A stretch of DNA of 39,041 nucleotides from Clostridia bacterium (GCA_017502305.1 JAFVVG010000029.1:1-39041), one strand, 5' to 3'; shown: positions 15,638 through 22,902, numbered from the stretch's first letter. Numbers and translations: made by a program. The notes: a model not told the origin generated them from the sequence alone.

Positions 15638-15700
15638 TCAAACACCCGGCACGGCAAAGCCGCCCGGGATGCTAAACGTAAAGTAGAAGCAATGGCGCAT
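15638..15700 (-). CDS. Phe/Tyr-rich leader peptide of the aroF-aroB operon
   Basis: A 20-codon frame, MRHCFYFTFSIPGGFAVPGV, with a strong ribosome site (GGAGG, 6 bases before the ATG at 15700) and a TGA at 15638-15640. Five of its 20 residues are aromatic, with F-Y-F-T-F at codons 5-9. It lies about 30 bases after a consensus promoter and before an intrinsic terminator and the DAHP synthase gene, the classic plan of transcription attenuation by ribosome stalling. Shortage of charged tRNA-Phe or tRNA-Tyr would stall the ribosome at codons 5-9 and favour an anti-terminator. Two candidate pairings are visible in the RNA: the leader's CCCGG...CCGGG hairpin (codons 12-19), and the leader CCCGG with the CCGGG start of the terminator arm. 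It has not been folded. Confidence 0.85.
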   Translation of the reverse strand: MRHCFYFTFSIPGGFAVPGV

Positions 15701-15740
15701 GGTGTTTCCTCCTGCGGATACTCTCTGTATCCATGGCTGG

Positions 15741-15770
15741 ATTATACGCCTGGGAAAGGGCGGATGTCAA
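15741..15770 (-). promoter_or_regulatory. Promoter of the aroF-aroB leader transcript
   Basis: Minus-strand TTGACA (15765-15770) and TATAAT (15741-15746) are perfect consensus with an 18-bp spacer. Transcription would begin near 15734, giving a leader of about 200 bases before aroF. Confidence 0.85.
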
Positions 15771-15838
15771 GGAAAGTACACAAGGAGAACAATTTGATTT
15801 TCTTATCATTTCTTCCGACAAAAAACCCGGTGTTCCCC

Positions 15839-15867
15839 TTGCAAATGCGAACAGAGCATGGTAGGAT
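15839..15867 (+). promoter_or_regulatory. recA promoter
   Basis: TTGCAA (15839-15844) and an extended -10, TGG-TAGGAT (TAGGAT at 15862-15867), are 17 bp apart. A CGAAC (15849-15853), half of a Gram-positive LexA box, lies in the spacer, but its mirrored GTTCG half is missing, so SOS control is not shown by the sequence. Confidence 0.75.
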
Positions 15868-15898
15868 AAATCTATCGAGTTGAAAGGATGTGTTCAAC

Positions 15899-17032
15899 AT
15901 GGCAACGAAGAAAGCGGCAAAGGCCGAGAAGGCCGCGCCCGTGAAGGATAATGCCCAGGCGGAGAAGCTCAAGGCGCTGGAACACGCGCTGGCTGACCTG
16001 GACAAGCAGTTTGGCAAAGGTTCCGTAATGAAGCTGGGCGAGGCCGGTGCCCAGAATATCGAGGTCATCCCCACCGGCTGCCTGACCCTGGACGCCGCTC
16101 TTGGCGTGGGCGGCATTCCCCGCGGCCGTATCGTGGAGATCTATGGCCCTGAATCCTCCGGTAAGACCACCGTGGCCCTGCACATTGTGGCCGAGGCCCA
16201 GAAGGCTGGCGGCATCGCCGCCTTTGTGGACGCCGAGCATGCCCTGGACCCTGTGTACGCCAAGAAGCTGGGCGTGAATATCGACGAGCTCTACGTCTCC
16301 CAGCCCGATACCGGCGAGCAGGCCCTCGAGATCGCCGAGGCCCTGGTGCGTTCCGGCGCCCTGGACGTGGTGGTCATCGACTCCGTGGCTGCCCTGGTGC
16401 CCAAGGCGGAAATCGACGGCGAAATGGGCGACAGCTTTGTGGGCCTCCAGGCCCGACTGATGAGCCAGGCCCTGCGCAAGCTGGCGGGCATCATCAACAA
16501 GACCGGCTGCGTGGCGGTGTTTATCAACCAGCTGCGTGAGAAGGTGGGCGTGATGTACGGCAATCCCGAAACCACCCCCGGCGGCCGCGCGCTGAAGTTC
16601 TACGCCTCTGTGCGCCTGGATGTGCGCCGCGGCGAGCAGCTCAAGAACGGCACCGCCATTGTGGGCAACCACACCAAGGTGAAGGTCGTCAAAAATAAGG
16701 TGGCCCCGCCCTTCCGTGTGGCCGAGTTCGATATCGTGTACGGCGAGGGTATCTCCAAGGAAGGCACCCTGCTGGACATGGCCGTGGAGCGCGACATCAT
16801 CCACAAGAGCGGCGCCTGGTTCTCCTACAAGGATCAGCGCATCGGCCAGGGCCGCGAGAACACCCGCCTGTTCCTGCGGGATAACCCCGAGATCACCGAT
16901 GAGATCGATGCCATCCTGCGCAAGGAGCTCTTTGCCGAGCCCGTGCCCGAGGACGAGGCTGCTATGAAGCAGCAGGCCGAGGAGGAAGAGGATGACCTCG
17001 CCCTGCTGGAGGAAGAACTGGCTGACGAATAA
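15899..17032 (+). CDS. recA: Recombinase A
   Basis: DNA strand-exchange ATPase of homologous recombination and SOS induction. At 377 aa it has a Lys/Ala-rich N-terminus ([19 protein letters not shown]), slightly longer than average, Walker A GPESSGKT (83-90), the conserved EHALDP and [11 protein letters not shown] segments, Walker [11 protein letters not shown], loop L1 EGEMGD-type ([23 protein letters not shown] region), loop L2 with [20 protein letters not shown], and a very acidic tail ending EEELADE. The ATG at 15899 is preceded by AAAGGATG about 11 bases upstream; a GTG at 15890 is too close to that site. A terminator follows at once. Confidence 0.98.
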   Translation: MATKKAAKAEKAAPVKDNAQAEKLKALEHALADLDKQFGKGSVMKLGEAGAQNIEVIPTGCLTLDAALGVGGIPRGRIVEIYGPESSGKTTVALHIVAEAQKAGGIAAFVDAEHALDPVYAKKLGVNIDELYVSQPDTGEQALEIAEALVRSGALDVVVIDSVAALVPKAEIDGEMGDSFVGLQARLMSQALRKLAGIINKTGCVAVFINQLREKVGVMYGNPETTPGGRALKFYASVRLDVRRGEQLKNGTAIVGNHTKVKVVKNKVAPPFRVAEFDIVYGEGISKEGTLLDMAVERDIIHKSGAWFSYKDQRIGQGRENTRLFLRDNPEITDEIDAILRKELFAEPVPEDEAAMKQQAEEEEDDLALLEEELADE

Positions 17033-17040
17033 AAATGATG

Positions 17041-17067
17041 GCCGCAGCGCTTTTGCTGCGGCTTTTT
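17041..17067 (+). terminator. recA terminator
   Basis: GCCGCAGC (17041-17048) and GCTGCGGC (17055-17062) form a perfect 8-bp stem with loop GCTTTT, followed by TTTTT. It lies between recA and the next gene's ribosome site, so the downstream gene depends on read-through. Confidence 0.9.
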
Positions 17068-17082
17068 GTATGGAGGGAAACC

Positions 17083-17436
17083 ATGAAGAAGTGGTATGAT
17101 GAAGAATACGAGTGGAGCATTGAGGTGACGGGCTTTCTCCAGGGTGATTCCACCGAGCACTACTGCCGCAACGGTGAGGAGATCGGCGATGTGTATACCT
17201 GCACCTACGGCTGCCCGGTGAATCAGCACGGGCACGGTATCTGCTCCAAGGCGATGCTGCAGATGTTCCCTATCATGGAGGCGGTGCGCGCCGGGGGCGA
17301 TTTGCGGAACATCGGCGGCGATGGGGAATACACCAAGACCATCGTCTGCCCGGATGGCTGCGTGATCTTCCGTATGACGGCGAAGAAGCTGGGCGGGGAA
17401 AACTTCCATACCGGCGGCTTCTGGGAACCAAGATAA
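17083..17436 (+). CDS. TIGR04076-family uncharacterised protein
   Basis: A 117-aa cysteine-rich cytoplasmic protein starting MKKWYDEEYEWSIEVTGFL. I recognise the family from its conserved pattern: HYCRNGEEIGDVYTCTYGCPVN, GICSKAMLQMFPIMEAVRAGGDL and VCPDGCVIFRMTAK. Its function is not known. The paired cysteines (C-x-Y-G-C, C-P-D-G-C) would suit metal binding or redox chemistry, but that is inference. GGAGGG lies 5-10 bases before the ATG at 17083; a longer frame upstream runs through the recA terminator. It has no promoter of its own that I can see. Confidence 0.75.
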   Translation: MKKWYDEEYEWSIEVTGFLQGDSTEHYCRNGEEIGDVYTCTYGCPVNQHGHGICSKAMLQMFPIMEAVRAGGDLRNIGGDGEYTKTIVCPDGCVIFRMTAKKLGGENFHTGGFWEPR

Positions 17437-17475
17437 AAAGATTATATTGTCCCAAAGAAAACAGTGATGATACTA

Positions 17476-17503
17476 TTGCTTTCTTCCTTCTGTATGGTAT
17501 AAT
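17476..17503 (+). promoter_or_regulatory. Promoter of the flavin reductase gene
   Basis: TTGCTT (17476-17481) and extended -10 TGG-TATAAT (TATAAT at 17498-17503) are separated by 16 bp. The start point would be near 17510, directly before a Rex-like inverted repeat. Confidence 0.75.
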
Positions 17504-17512
17504 AAAACCAAA

Positions 17513-17534
17513 GGTTGATAATTTTTTGTCAACC
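17513..17534. promoter_or_regulatory. Rex-like operator palindrome at the reductase start point
   Basis: GGTTGA (17513-17518) is mirrored by TCAACC (17529-17534). The core 17515-17532 reads TTGATAATTTTTTGTCAA and matches 11 of 14 fixed positions of the clostridial Rex consensus TTGTTAA-n4-TTAACAA. Rex represses fermentative and respiratory genes at low NADH/NAD ratio. The position just after the -10 suits a repressor. The match is by eye. Confidence 0.5.
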
Positions 17535-17558
17535 AAGAAAGAGAAGGAGGAAACTACC

Positions 17559-19343
17559 ATGAAAAAGATCCTGGCTTTCATCCTGGCCCTGGCCATGATG
17601 ATGACCGCCGGCCTGGCTGTGGCTGAAACCAGCTACACCGCTACGGTGGACTCCCAGATCGGCGGCGTGGACGCCGTGACCGTCACCGTTACCCTGAATG
17701 ACGATGGCTCCATCAAGTCCGTCGTCGTTGACGAATGCAAGGACACCCCCTCCATCGCCGAGCTTCCCTGCAAGAAGCTGCCCGAGGATATGGTGGCCCT
17801 GAACACCATCAACGTGGACACCATTTCCGGCGCTACCATGACCTCTGAGGCCATCAAGGCTGCTGCTAAGAAGGCCCTGGAGGATGGCGGCGTGGACGTT
17901 GCTCCCCTGATGGTGAAGAAGGAAGTCGTGGTCGAAAGGGCCGCTGACGAGACCCTGGAAGCTGACGTTGTTGTGATCGGCGCCGGCGGCGCCGGTCTGG
18001 CTGCTGCCATCTCTGCCGAGCAGAACGGCGCGAAGGTCATCGTGGTGGAGAAGATGCCCAAGGTGGGCGGCAACACCATCCTGGCCGGCGGCGCTGTGAA
18101 CGCCGTGGAAGACCGCAGCGAGTTCGCCATCAAGCAGAATGACTCTGTGTACTGGCACTACACCCAGACCCTGTCCGGCGGCGACTATCAGGGCGATCCC
18201 GAGCTGGTGATGACCCTGGTTGAGAATGCCTACGACGGCATCCAGTGGACCAAGGAACTGGGCATGGAATGGCTGGGCGAAGAAGCTGTGTTCACCGTGT
18301 CCGGCGGCCTGTGGCCCCGCGCCTGGAAGCCCGCCATGGTTGCCGGCACCGGCTTCTTTGACACCTACACCAAGTACATCGACAAGACCGATAAGATCGA
18401 CCTGATGCTGAACACCAAGGCTGAGAAGATCCTGGTGGACGACATGGGCGCCGCTTGCGGTATCATCGCTACCGGCGAAACCGGCAACACCATCACCATC
18501 AACGCCAAGAGCGTTGTGGTGGCCACCGGCGGCTTCTCCAAGAACGTTGAGCTGCGCATGGCTTACGATGCCATCTGGGGCACCCTGGACGAGACGGTTC
18601 TCTCCACCAACCACGAAGGCGCCACCGGCGACGGCGTGAAGATGCTCCAGGCCCTGCAGGCTGATTTCGTGCAGATGGGCAACATTCAGCTGCTGCCCCT
18701 GGGTGATCCCAAGACCGGCTCCCTGTCCGGCAACATCGAGCACGGTGTTGACTCCCGTATCTTCGTGAATAAGTCCGGCCTGCGCTACGGCGACGAGGGC
18801 GGCCGCCGCGACGACATGACCCGCGACCTGTTTGCCCAGGAAGACGCCCTCATGTGGATCGTGATGGACTCCGATACCTATCCCACCGGCGACGAGCTGA
18901 ACAACTTCGGCGAGACTGCCAACCAGCTGGTGGCTGCCGGCCGCGCTGTGAAGGCCGACACCCTGGATGAGCTGGCTGTGCTGATGAACGTGGACGCTGC
19001 CAACCTGAAGGCCACCATTGCTGAGTACAACGAGTACTGCACCGGCGGCGCCAAGGAAGGCCAGGCTGACCAGTTCGGCCGCACGCTGTTCGGCGCTCCC
19101 ATCGACAACGGTCCCTTCTATGCCGGCGCCCGCGTGCCCACCGTGCACCACACCATGGGCGGCGTCCGCATTGATACCCTGTGCCGCGTCTACAACGAGA
19201 ACGGCGAAATCATCGAGAACCTGTACGCCGCTGGCGAGGTTACCGGTGGCATCCACGGCACCAACCGTCTGGGCGGCAACGCTCTGACCGATACCGTCGT
19301 GTTCGGCCGTATCGCCGGTGAATCCGCTGCGCTGCAGAAGTAA
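17559..19343 (+). CDS. Secreted FMN-binding, FAD-dependent reductase (flavocytochrome c / fumarate-reductase-like)
   Basis: Extracytosolic reductase that would pass electrons from covalent FMN to FAD and on to an unsaturated organic acceptor. The signal peptide is residues 1-22 (ILAFILALAMMMTAGLAVA), with no lipobox. The FMN_bind domain (~25-105) carries the flavinylation motif DTISGATMTS, with Thr93 as the likely FMN-phosphoester residue added by ApbE. The FAD domain begins VVVIGAGGAGLAAA (137-150). Of the Fcc3/UrdA active site, the catalytic arginine (416 or 417, GGRRDDM), His530/531 (HHTMGG) and Arg570 (GTNRLGGNA) are kept. The position of the substrate-binding His in fumarate reductase reads NIQLLP (375-380), so fumarate is probably not the substrate. 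It is 594 aa, monocistronic, with AAGGAGG before the ATG. Confidence 0.88.
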   Translation: MKKILAFILALAMMMTAGLAVAETSYTATVDSQIGGVDAVTVTVTLNDDGSIKSVVVDECKDTPSIAELPCKKLPEDMVALNTINVDTISGATMTSEAIKAAAKKALEDGGVDVAPLMVKKEVVVERAADETLEADVVVIGAGGAGLAAAISAEQNGAKVIVVEKMPKVGGNTILAGGAVNAVEDRSEFAIKQNDSVYWHYTQTLSGGDYQGDPELVMTLVENAYDGIQWTKELGMEWLGEEAVFTVSGGLWPRAWKPAMVAGTGFFDTYTKYIDKTDKIDLMLNTKAEKILVDDMGAACGIIATGETGNTITINAKSVVVATGGFSKNVELRMAYDAIWGTLDETVLSTNHEGATGDGVKMLQALQADFVQMGNIQLLPLGDPKTGSLSGNIEHGVDSRIFVNKSGLRYGDEGGRRDDMTRDLFAQEDALMWIVMDSDTYPTGDELNNFGETANQLVAAGRAVKADTLDELAVLMNVDAANLKATIAEYNEYCTGGAKEGQADQFGRTLFGAPIDNGPFYAGARVPTVHHTMGGVRIDTLCRVYNENGEIIENLYAAGEVTGGIHGTNRLGGNALTDTVVFGRIAGESAALQK

Positions 19344-19358
19344 TCTCACACAAAAACG

Positions 19359-19389
19359 CTGCTCAGTCCTTCGGGCTGAGCAGTTTTTT
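19359..19389. terminator. Bidirectional terminator after the reductase
   Basis: CTGCTCAG (19359-19366) and CTGAGCAG (19376-19383) form an 8-bp stem with a TCCTTCGGG loop, followed by TTTTTT. The minus strand also ends in a T-run, serving the convergent methyltransferase gene. Confidence 0.9.
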
Positions 19390-19395
19390 CGTGCG

Positions 19396-20202
19396 TCAGT
19401 TTTCATGTTTGCGGCAGATGTCCAGATAGTGGTTGGTAATGCCGATCATATCCGGCCGCTCGCAGATCAGGAAGTGGTACTTCAGGTAATACTGGTACAT
19501 CTCCTCACTCATGGCTTCGATGGTGTCCTTGATGTACTGGGTCATCATATCCGTGCCGAGGAAGTGCAGCCGGTCTGCGGGAAGGTCGGCCATCAGGGCG
19601 TCAATTTCCTCCGGGCGATGGAGCACAAAGCGATCCTCCGGGTTGGAGGTGCACTTGAAGGTCTCCTTGTCGATGAGCGGGAAGAAGTGCGGGTCCATCA
19701 GATATCCGCGCATGAAGCAAAAATTGTAGATGGTGGCCTCATTGTTGCAGTAGGCGGTGAAGAGCAGCCCGCCGGGTTTGGTGACACGCAGGGCCTCGGA
19801 AAGGGCGGCATGCTGATCCTCCTGGGTGAAAAGGTGGTACATGGGGCCCAGCAGCAGCGTCATGTCGTAGGCATCGGCGGGGAAGGCGGAAAGGTCAATG
19901 GCGTTACCCTGGGTGATGGTGATATTTTCTCCGGGCTGGGTGTTCTGCTTGAAAATCTCAATGTTGTGCTCCAGCAGCTCAATGGCGTCCACCTGGTAGC
20001 CCATGCGGGCCAGGGTGTGGCTGTAACGGCCCGTGGCGGCGCCGATCTCCAGGATGCGCATGCCCGGCTTGAGATACTTCTCGATGTAGCGCATGGTAGT
20101 CAGGTATTCGATCTGTCCGGCGCGGCTCATGAGGCGGCCGTCCTCATCGTGGGTTTCGTAATAGATCTTCAGGTATTCGGTGGGGTTGGTGTTCGGGTTC
20201 AT
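19396..20202 (-). CDS. Class I SAM-dependent methyltransferase behind an attenuator
   Basis: A 268-aa cytoplasmic methyltransferase. The Rossmann SAM-binding motif I is MRILEIGAATGRYSHTLARMG (~48-68), the acidic strand-2 end is DAIELLEHN, and DMTLLLGPMYHL and ALRVTKPGGLLFTAYCN are later core motifs. The C-terminal ~90 residues form a helical cap. The substrate (small molecule, RNA or protein) cannot be read. The ATG at 20202 follows GGGAGG by 8 bases. The gene sits behind a promoter, a 33-codon leader frame and a strong terminator, the arrangement used for antibiotic- or stress-inducible resistance genes, so a role in protecting ribosomes or detoxifying a compound is possible. It is not an Erm or RlmA sequence that I recognise. 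Confidence 0.85.
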   Translation of the reverse strand: MNPNTNPTEYLKIYYETHDEDGRLMSRAGQIEYLTTMRYIEKYLKPGMRILEIGAATGRYSHTLARMGYQVDAIELLEHNIEIFKQNTQPGENITITQGNAIDLSAFPADAYDMTLLLGPMYHLFTQEDQHAALSEALRVTKPGGLLFTAYCNNEATIYNFCFMRGYLMDPHFFPLIDKETFKCTSNPEDRFVLHRPEEIDALMADLPADRLHFLGTDMMTQYIKDTIEAMSEEMYQYYLKYHFLICERPDMIGITNHYLDICRKHEN

Positions 20203-20223
20203 GATGCATCCTCCCTTTTTTTG

Positions 20224-20278
20224 AAAATAAAAAAGCAGTGCGGGCTGTACCATACAAGGCAAGCCTGCACTGCTTTTT
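20224..20278 (-). terminator. Attenuator terminator before the methyltransferase gene
   Basis: Minus-strand AAAGCAGTGC-A-GGCT pairs with AGCC-C-GCACTGCTTT (plus 20262-20277 and 20231-20246), followed by TTTTTTATTTT. A second small hairpin, CTCCGC/GCGGAG (20279-20296), abuts it upstream. Both lie between the leader stop codon and the methyltransferase ribosome site. Confidence 0.88.
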
Positions 20279-20299
20279 CTCCGCTCTGCTGCGGAGGTT

Positions 20300-20401
20300 T
20301 CACCCCAAAGAAGGGTACCGCAATGAAAGCCTGCCACATCGCCAATAGCTGACGACAGCACGCTGTACCATTACGTTAGCGGCAAAAGCGAAAGCCTTCA
20401 T
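20300..20401 (-). CDS. 33-codon leader peptide upstream of the methyltransferase
   Basis: A short frame beginning MKAFAFAANVMVQRAVVSYW and ending RYPSLG, with an excellent ribosome site (AAGGAGGT, 6-8 bases before the ATG at 20401). It starts about 25 bases after a consensus promoter and stops four bases before the pre-terminator hairpin. It is not rich in one amino acid, unlike the aroF leader, which argues for sensing of ribosome stalling (antibiotic or nascent-peptide arrest) rather than of one charged tRNA. The ten-base string ATGGTACAGC occurs both in the leader (minus strand of 20362-20371) and in the terminator 3' arm region (20244-20253), which could allow alternative pairing. Expression as a peptide is inferred from the ribosome site only. 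Confidence 0.7.
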   Translation of the reverse strand: MKAFAFAANVMVQRAVVSYWRCGRLSLRYPSLG

Positions 20402-20431
20402 AGGGGCACCTCCTTGTGAAATAATGGGGCC

Positions 20432-20460
20432 ATTCTACCACAGCGGAAAGCGGGTGTCAA
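20432..20460 (-). promoter_or_regulatory. Promoter of the leader-methyltransferase transcript
   Basis: Minus-strand TTGACA (20455-20460) and extended -10 TGG-TAGAAT (TAGAAT at 20432-20437) are 17 bp apart. The -35 overlaps the stop codon of the upstream esterase gene. Confidence 0.85.
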
Positions 20461-21320
20461 GATTCTCTTTGCACATTTTTCTCAATGAAGGCGAAGATAA
20501 TCTCCAGCAGCTCGCGGCTCCAGAAGGTATCCTCGTGGGGTGCGTTCTTCACACGGACCAGGTCGGCCTGACAGCCATTTCTCGTGAGCAGGTGATAGAA
20601 GCTCTCGCTCTGCTCATAGGGCACCATGGTGTCGGCGTCGCCGTGGAGGAGCAGGAAGGGCGGCAGCCGGCGGTCAGGACGCACATAGGCGGCAGGGTTG
20701 ACCAGGGCAAGCCGTTCGCGGCAGGCGCGGGGATCCTTCCCGCCCAGGGAGAAGAGCAGGTTATGCTCGTGCCAGCGCAGCTCCTCGGGCAGCGTATCGA
20801 AAATGCCGGTCAGGTCGGTGGGGCCAAAGCAATCCACCACGGCCTGCACGGCGGTGGATTCCCCGGCATGGTCGCCGGTCTCGAAGGCGGGATCGTCCGC
20901 GGTGAGGCCCATCAGCAGCGAAGTGTTGCCGCCGGAGGATGTGCCCCAGGCGCAGACGCGGTTTTTGTCGATATCGAATTCCTGGGCGTTGGCCTTCAGG
21001 AAACGCAGGGCGGTTTTCACATCCTGCAGGAAGGCGGGCGCCGGCGCGGTGTGGCAGCTGCGGTGGGTGACGCTGGCGATAACGTATCCCCGCATGGCCA
21101 GCAGGCACAATTGGGGAATCTCCCAGAACTGGTTGGGCTTCTGCCAGCCGCTGCCCTGGATGAACAGCACCAGGGGGAAGCCGTTACCGCCGGAAGACCA
21201 CTGGGGCTTTACCAGCTGCAGGCACAGCTCTTCGCCATCGGGGCAGGCGAAGGGAATATTGGCCCGCAGATCCAGCAGGCCCAGATGGGCAGGGTTGTGG
21301 TCAAGGGTAATGACGGCCAT
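20457..21320 (-). CDS. Alpha/beta-hydrolase esterase, BD-FAE-like
   Basis: A 287-aa cytoplasmic esterase of the kind that removes acetyl or feruloyl groups from small sugar esters. The nucleophile elbow is GTSSGG (Ser128), the acid is in HGDADTMVP and the histidine in NAPHED. The usual HGGxW oxyanion motif reads IQGSGWQK, a family variant also seen in the hydrolase at 31709-32557. The ATG at 21320 follows GGGAGG by 8 bases; the GTG at 21329 overlaps that site and is rejected. It lies 15 bp after the EstA-like esterase gene, so the two are co-transcribed. The substrate is not determinable. Confidence 0.82.
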   Translation of the reverse strand: MAVITLDHNPAHLGLLDLRANIPFACPDGEELCLQLVKPQWSSGGNGFPLVLFIQGSGWQKPNQFWEIPQLCLLAMRGYVIASVTHRSCHTAPAPAFLQDVKTALRFLKANAQEFDIDKNRVCAWGTSSGGNTSLLMGLTADDPAFETGDHAGESTAVQAVVDCFGPTDLTGIFDTLPEELRWHEHNLLFSLGGKDPRACRERLALVNPAAYVRPDRRLPPFLLLHGDADTMVPYEQSESFYHLLTRNGCQADLVRVKNAPHEDTFWSRELLEIIFAFIEKNVQRES

Positions 21321-21335
21321 GGTGCGCACCTCCCT

Positions 21336-22103
21336 TTACTTCTGCATGGCAAAGGGAATGAACTTTTTGATCTCCCGGTCCCAGAAGCCCCACTCGTGCA
21401 CGGCGTCGGGCTCCTCGTAGTGGGTTACGTCCCAGCCGTATTCCTTCAGGGCGGGGATGAACTTCTGGTGCTGGTGGTAGAGGAAATCCGCTGTGCCGCA
21501 GGAAACGTACAGCCGGGGTGCGTTCTCGGGCTTGGTCTTCATCAGGTGGAACAGGTCGTGCTGGCTGCCCTTCATCTTGCTCAGGGGGCCGAACACCCGC
21601 TTGAAGCCCTCCAGGCGGTCCTTGCGCCGGCCGGTCATATCGCAGATATCCGTGGCACCGGAAAAACTTGCCGCCGCGCCGAAGCGCTCGGGATGGGTCA
21701 GGGCCAGCTTCATGGCCCCGTAGCCGCCCATGGAAAGGCCCGCCACGAAGGTATCTTCCGGCTTGTCGGAAAGGCGGAAGAAGCGGTGCATGGCCCGGGG
21801 CAGCTCCTCGCTGACGTAATCCCAGTAGCGCTCGCCCTGCACCTCGTTGGTGTAGAAGCTATGGTTCACCGCGGGCATGATCACGGCCAGGTTGTGCTCG
21901 GCGGCATAGCGCTCCACGGAGGTGCGGCGCATCCAGATGGAGTGGTCGTCGCTATAGCCGTGGAGCAGATACAGCACCTTGGGCAGCTCGCCGGACTGGG
22001 CGGCGGTGACGCCGATGCCCTGGCTGGGCTCGGGCATGATGACATTGACGGTAGAAGCCACGTTCAGTGTCTCGGAAAAGAATTGCACTTGCAGAAAGGC
22101 CAT
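21336..22103 (-). CDS. EstA-like / CE1-type esterase
   Basis: A 255-aa alpha/beta hydrolase resembling the tributyrin esterase EstA, S-formylglutathione hydrolase and CE1 acetyl-xylan esterases. The oxyanion strand is VLYLLHGYSDDHSIW, the nucleophile elbow GLSMGGYGAMKLAL (Ser124), the acid likely in SCGTADFLY (Asp about 207), and the histidine in VHEWGFW. There is no signal peptide. GGAGG lies 7 bases before the ATG. First gene of a two-esterase operon with its own promoter; together the pair suggests intracellular trimming of acylated sugars or other short-chain esters. Confidence 0.85.
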   Translation of the reverse strand: MAFLQVQFFSETLNVASTVNVIMPEPSQGIGVTAAQSGELPKVLYLLHGYSDDHSIWMRRTSVERYAAEHNLAVIMPAVNHSFYTNEVQGERYWDYVSEELPRAMHRFFRLSDKPEDTFVAGLSMGGYGAMKLALTHPERFGAAASFSGATDICDMTGRRKDRLEGFKRVFGPLSKMKGSQHDLFHLMKTKPENAPRLYVSCGTADFLYHQHQKFIPALKEYGWDVTHYEEPDAVHEWGFWDREIKKFIPFAMQK

Positions 22104-22129
22104 GGTGCACCTCCAACGGATTTTTTCTT

Positions 22130-22158
22130 AGTGTAGCACGCAAGGAAAAGATTGGCAA
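22130..22158 (-). promoter_or_regulatory. Promoter of the two-esterase operon
   Basis: Minus-strand TTGCCA (22153-22158) and TACACT (22130-22135) are 17 bp apart, and the TSS would fall near 22123, shortly before the ribosome site. Confidence 0.65.
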
Positions 22159-22186
22159 GCAAAAACCCCCGCAATCCGCGGGGGAT
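22158..22186 (-). terminator. Terminator of the HAD phosphatase gene
   Basis: Minus-strand CCCCCGC and GCGGGGG (plus 22178-22184 and 22166-22172) form a 7-bp stem with loop GGATT, followed by TTTTTG. It lies just after the stop codon. Confidence 0.9.
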
Positions 22187-22193
22187 GTAAAAC

Positions 22194-22877
22194 TTATTGC
22201 AGCAGCAGCGCCTCGGCCTCTTCCAGAGACTCCACAATGTAGGTGGCCTTGTCGCTCTGCCCTTTGCCGTGGCGGGTGAGCCAAATGCTGTCCACGCCGG
22301 CGTTCCAGGCGGCGGTAATGTCGGCAGAGTGGCTGTCGCCCAGGAAGACGGCTTCCTGCTTGTTGGTGCAGCCCAGCATTTCAAGGGTCTTTTCCACCAT
22401 CAGGGGGTTGGGCTTGCTGACGCCGATCTCCTCGGAAATGACGATGGCGTCCAGCAGGTGGGTGAATTCGCACACGCTGAGGCGGCCCCGCTGGGTGGCG
22501 CTGACGCCGTTGGACACCAGGGCGATTTTCATCTTGCCGTGAATGGCCTCAAGCAGATGCATGGCGCCGGGCAGCAGGTCGGCATGGGTAGAAAGATGAT
22601 CCTGGAAGGTCACCGCCAGGGCCCTGGCGTCGATGTCCTGCCAGCCGTAATGCTGGCACAGCTGGGCGAAGCGCTCCACCTTCAGCGCCGCCTGGGTGGT
22701 TTCGCCACGCTCAAGAGCCTTCCACAGAAGGTCGTTGATGTGGTGGTAAGTTTCGAAAATCTCATCGGTGAAGGGCTTGCCGAAGGTGGTCAGCGCGTCC
22801 CGGAGAGACTTCTTTTCCGCGGCGTTGAAGTCCATGAGGGTATTGTCGTTATCAGCCAGAAGATAGCGGTAACGCAT
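22194..22877 (-). CDS. HAD-family hydrolase, YjjG-like nucleotidase
   Basis: A 227-aa phosphatase with the four HAD motifs: DNDNTLMDF (motif I; the second Asp of D-x-D is present), LVSNGVSA (motif II), the lysine in SKPNP (motif III) and GDSHSADITAAWNAG (motif IV). The D-x-D-N-T-L-x-D-F form and the helical cap (~15-95) match YjjG, which dephosphorylates pyrimidine monophosphates, including non-canonical ones, as house-cleaning. The ATG at 22877 follows AGGAGG; a longer frame reaches into the previous gene. It lies 25 bp after the large secreted Big2 protein and is probably co-transcribed with it, though no functional link is obvious. Confidence 0.85.
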   Translation of the reverse strand: MRYRYLLADNDNTLMDFNAAEKKSLRDALTTFGKPFTDEIFETYHHINDLLWKALERGETTQAALKVERFAQLCQHYGWQDIDARALAVTFQDHLSTHADLLPGAMHLLEAIHGKMKIALVSNGVSATQRGRLSVCEFTHLLDAIVISEEIGVSKPNPLMVEKTLEMLGCTNKQEAVFLGDSHSADITAAWNAGVDSIWLTRHGKGQSDKATYIVESLEEAEALLLQ

Positions 22878-22902
22878 GGATGTCCTCCTTGGTGTGATCA
22901 GG

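Noticed and set aside
15541..15760. T-box or riboswitch upstream of aroF
   Set aside because: No T-box sequence or specifier loop is visible, whereas a clear leader peptide with aromatic codons explains the region.
15849..15870. Possible LexA (SOS) box at the recA promoter
   Set aside because: Only the CGAAC half is present; the mirrored GTTCG half is absent, so SOS control is not supported.
17529..19406. Minus-strand frame covering the whole flavin reductase
   Set aside because: Mirror frame of a GC-rich gene; no ribosome site and no recognisable motifs.
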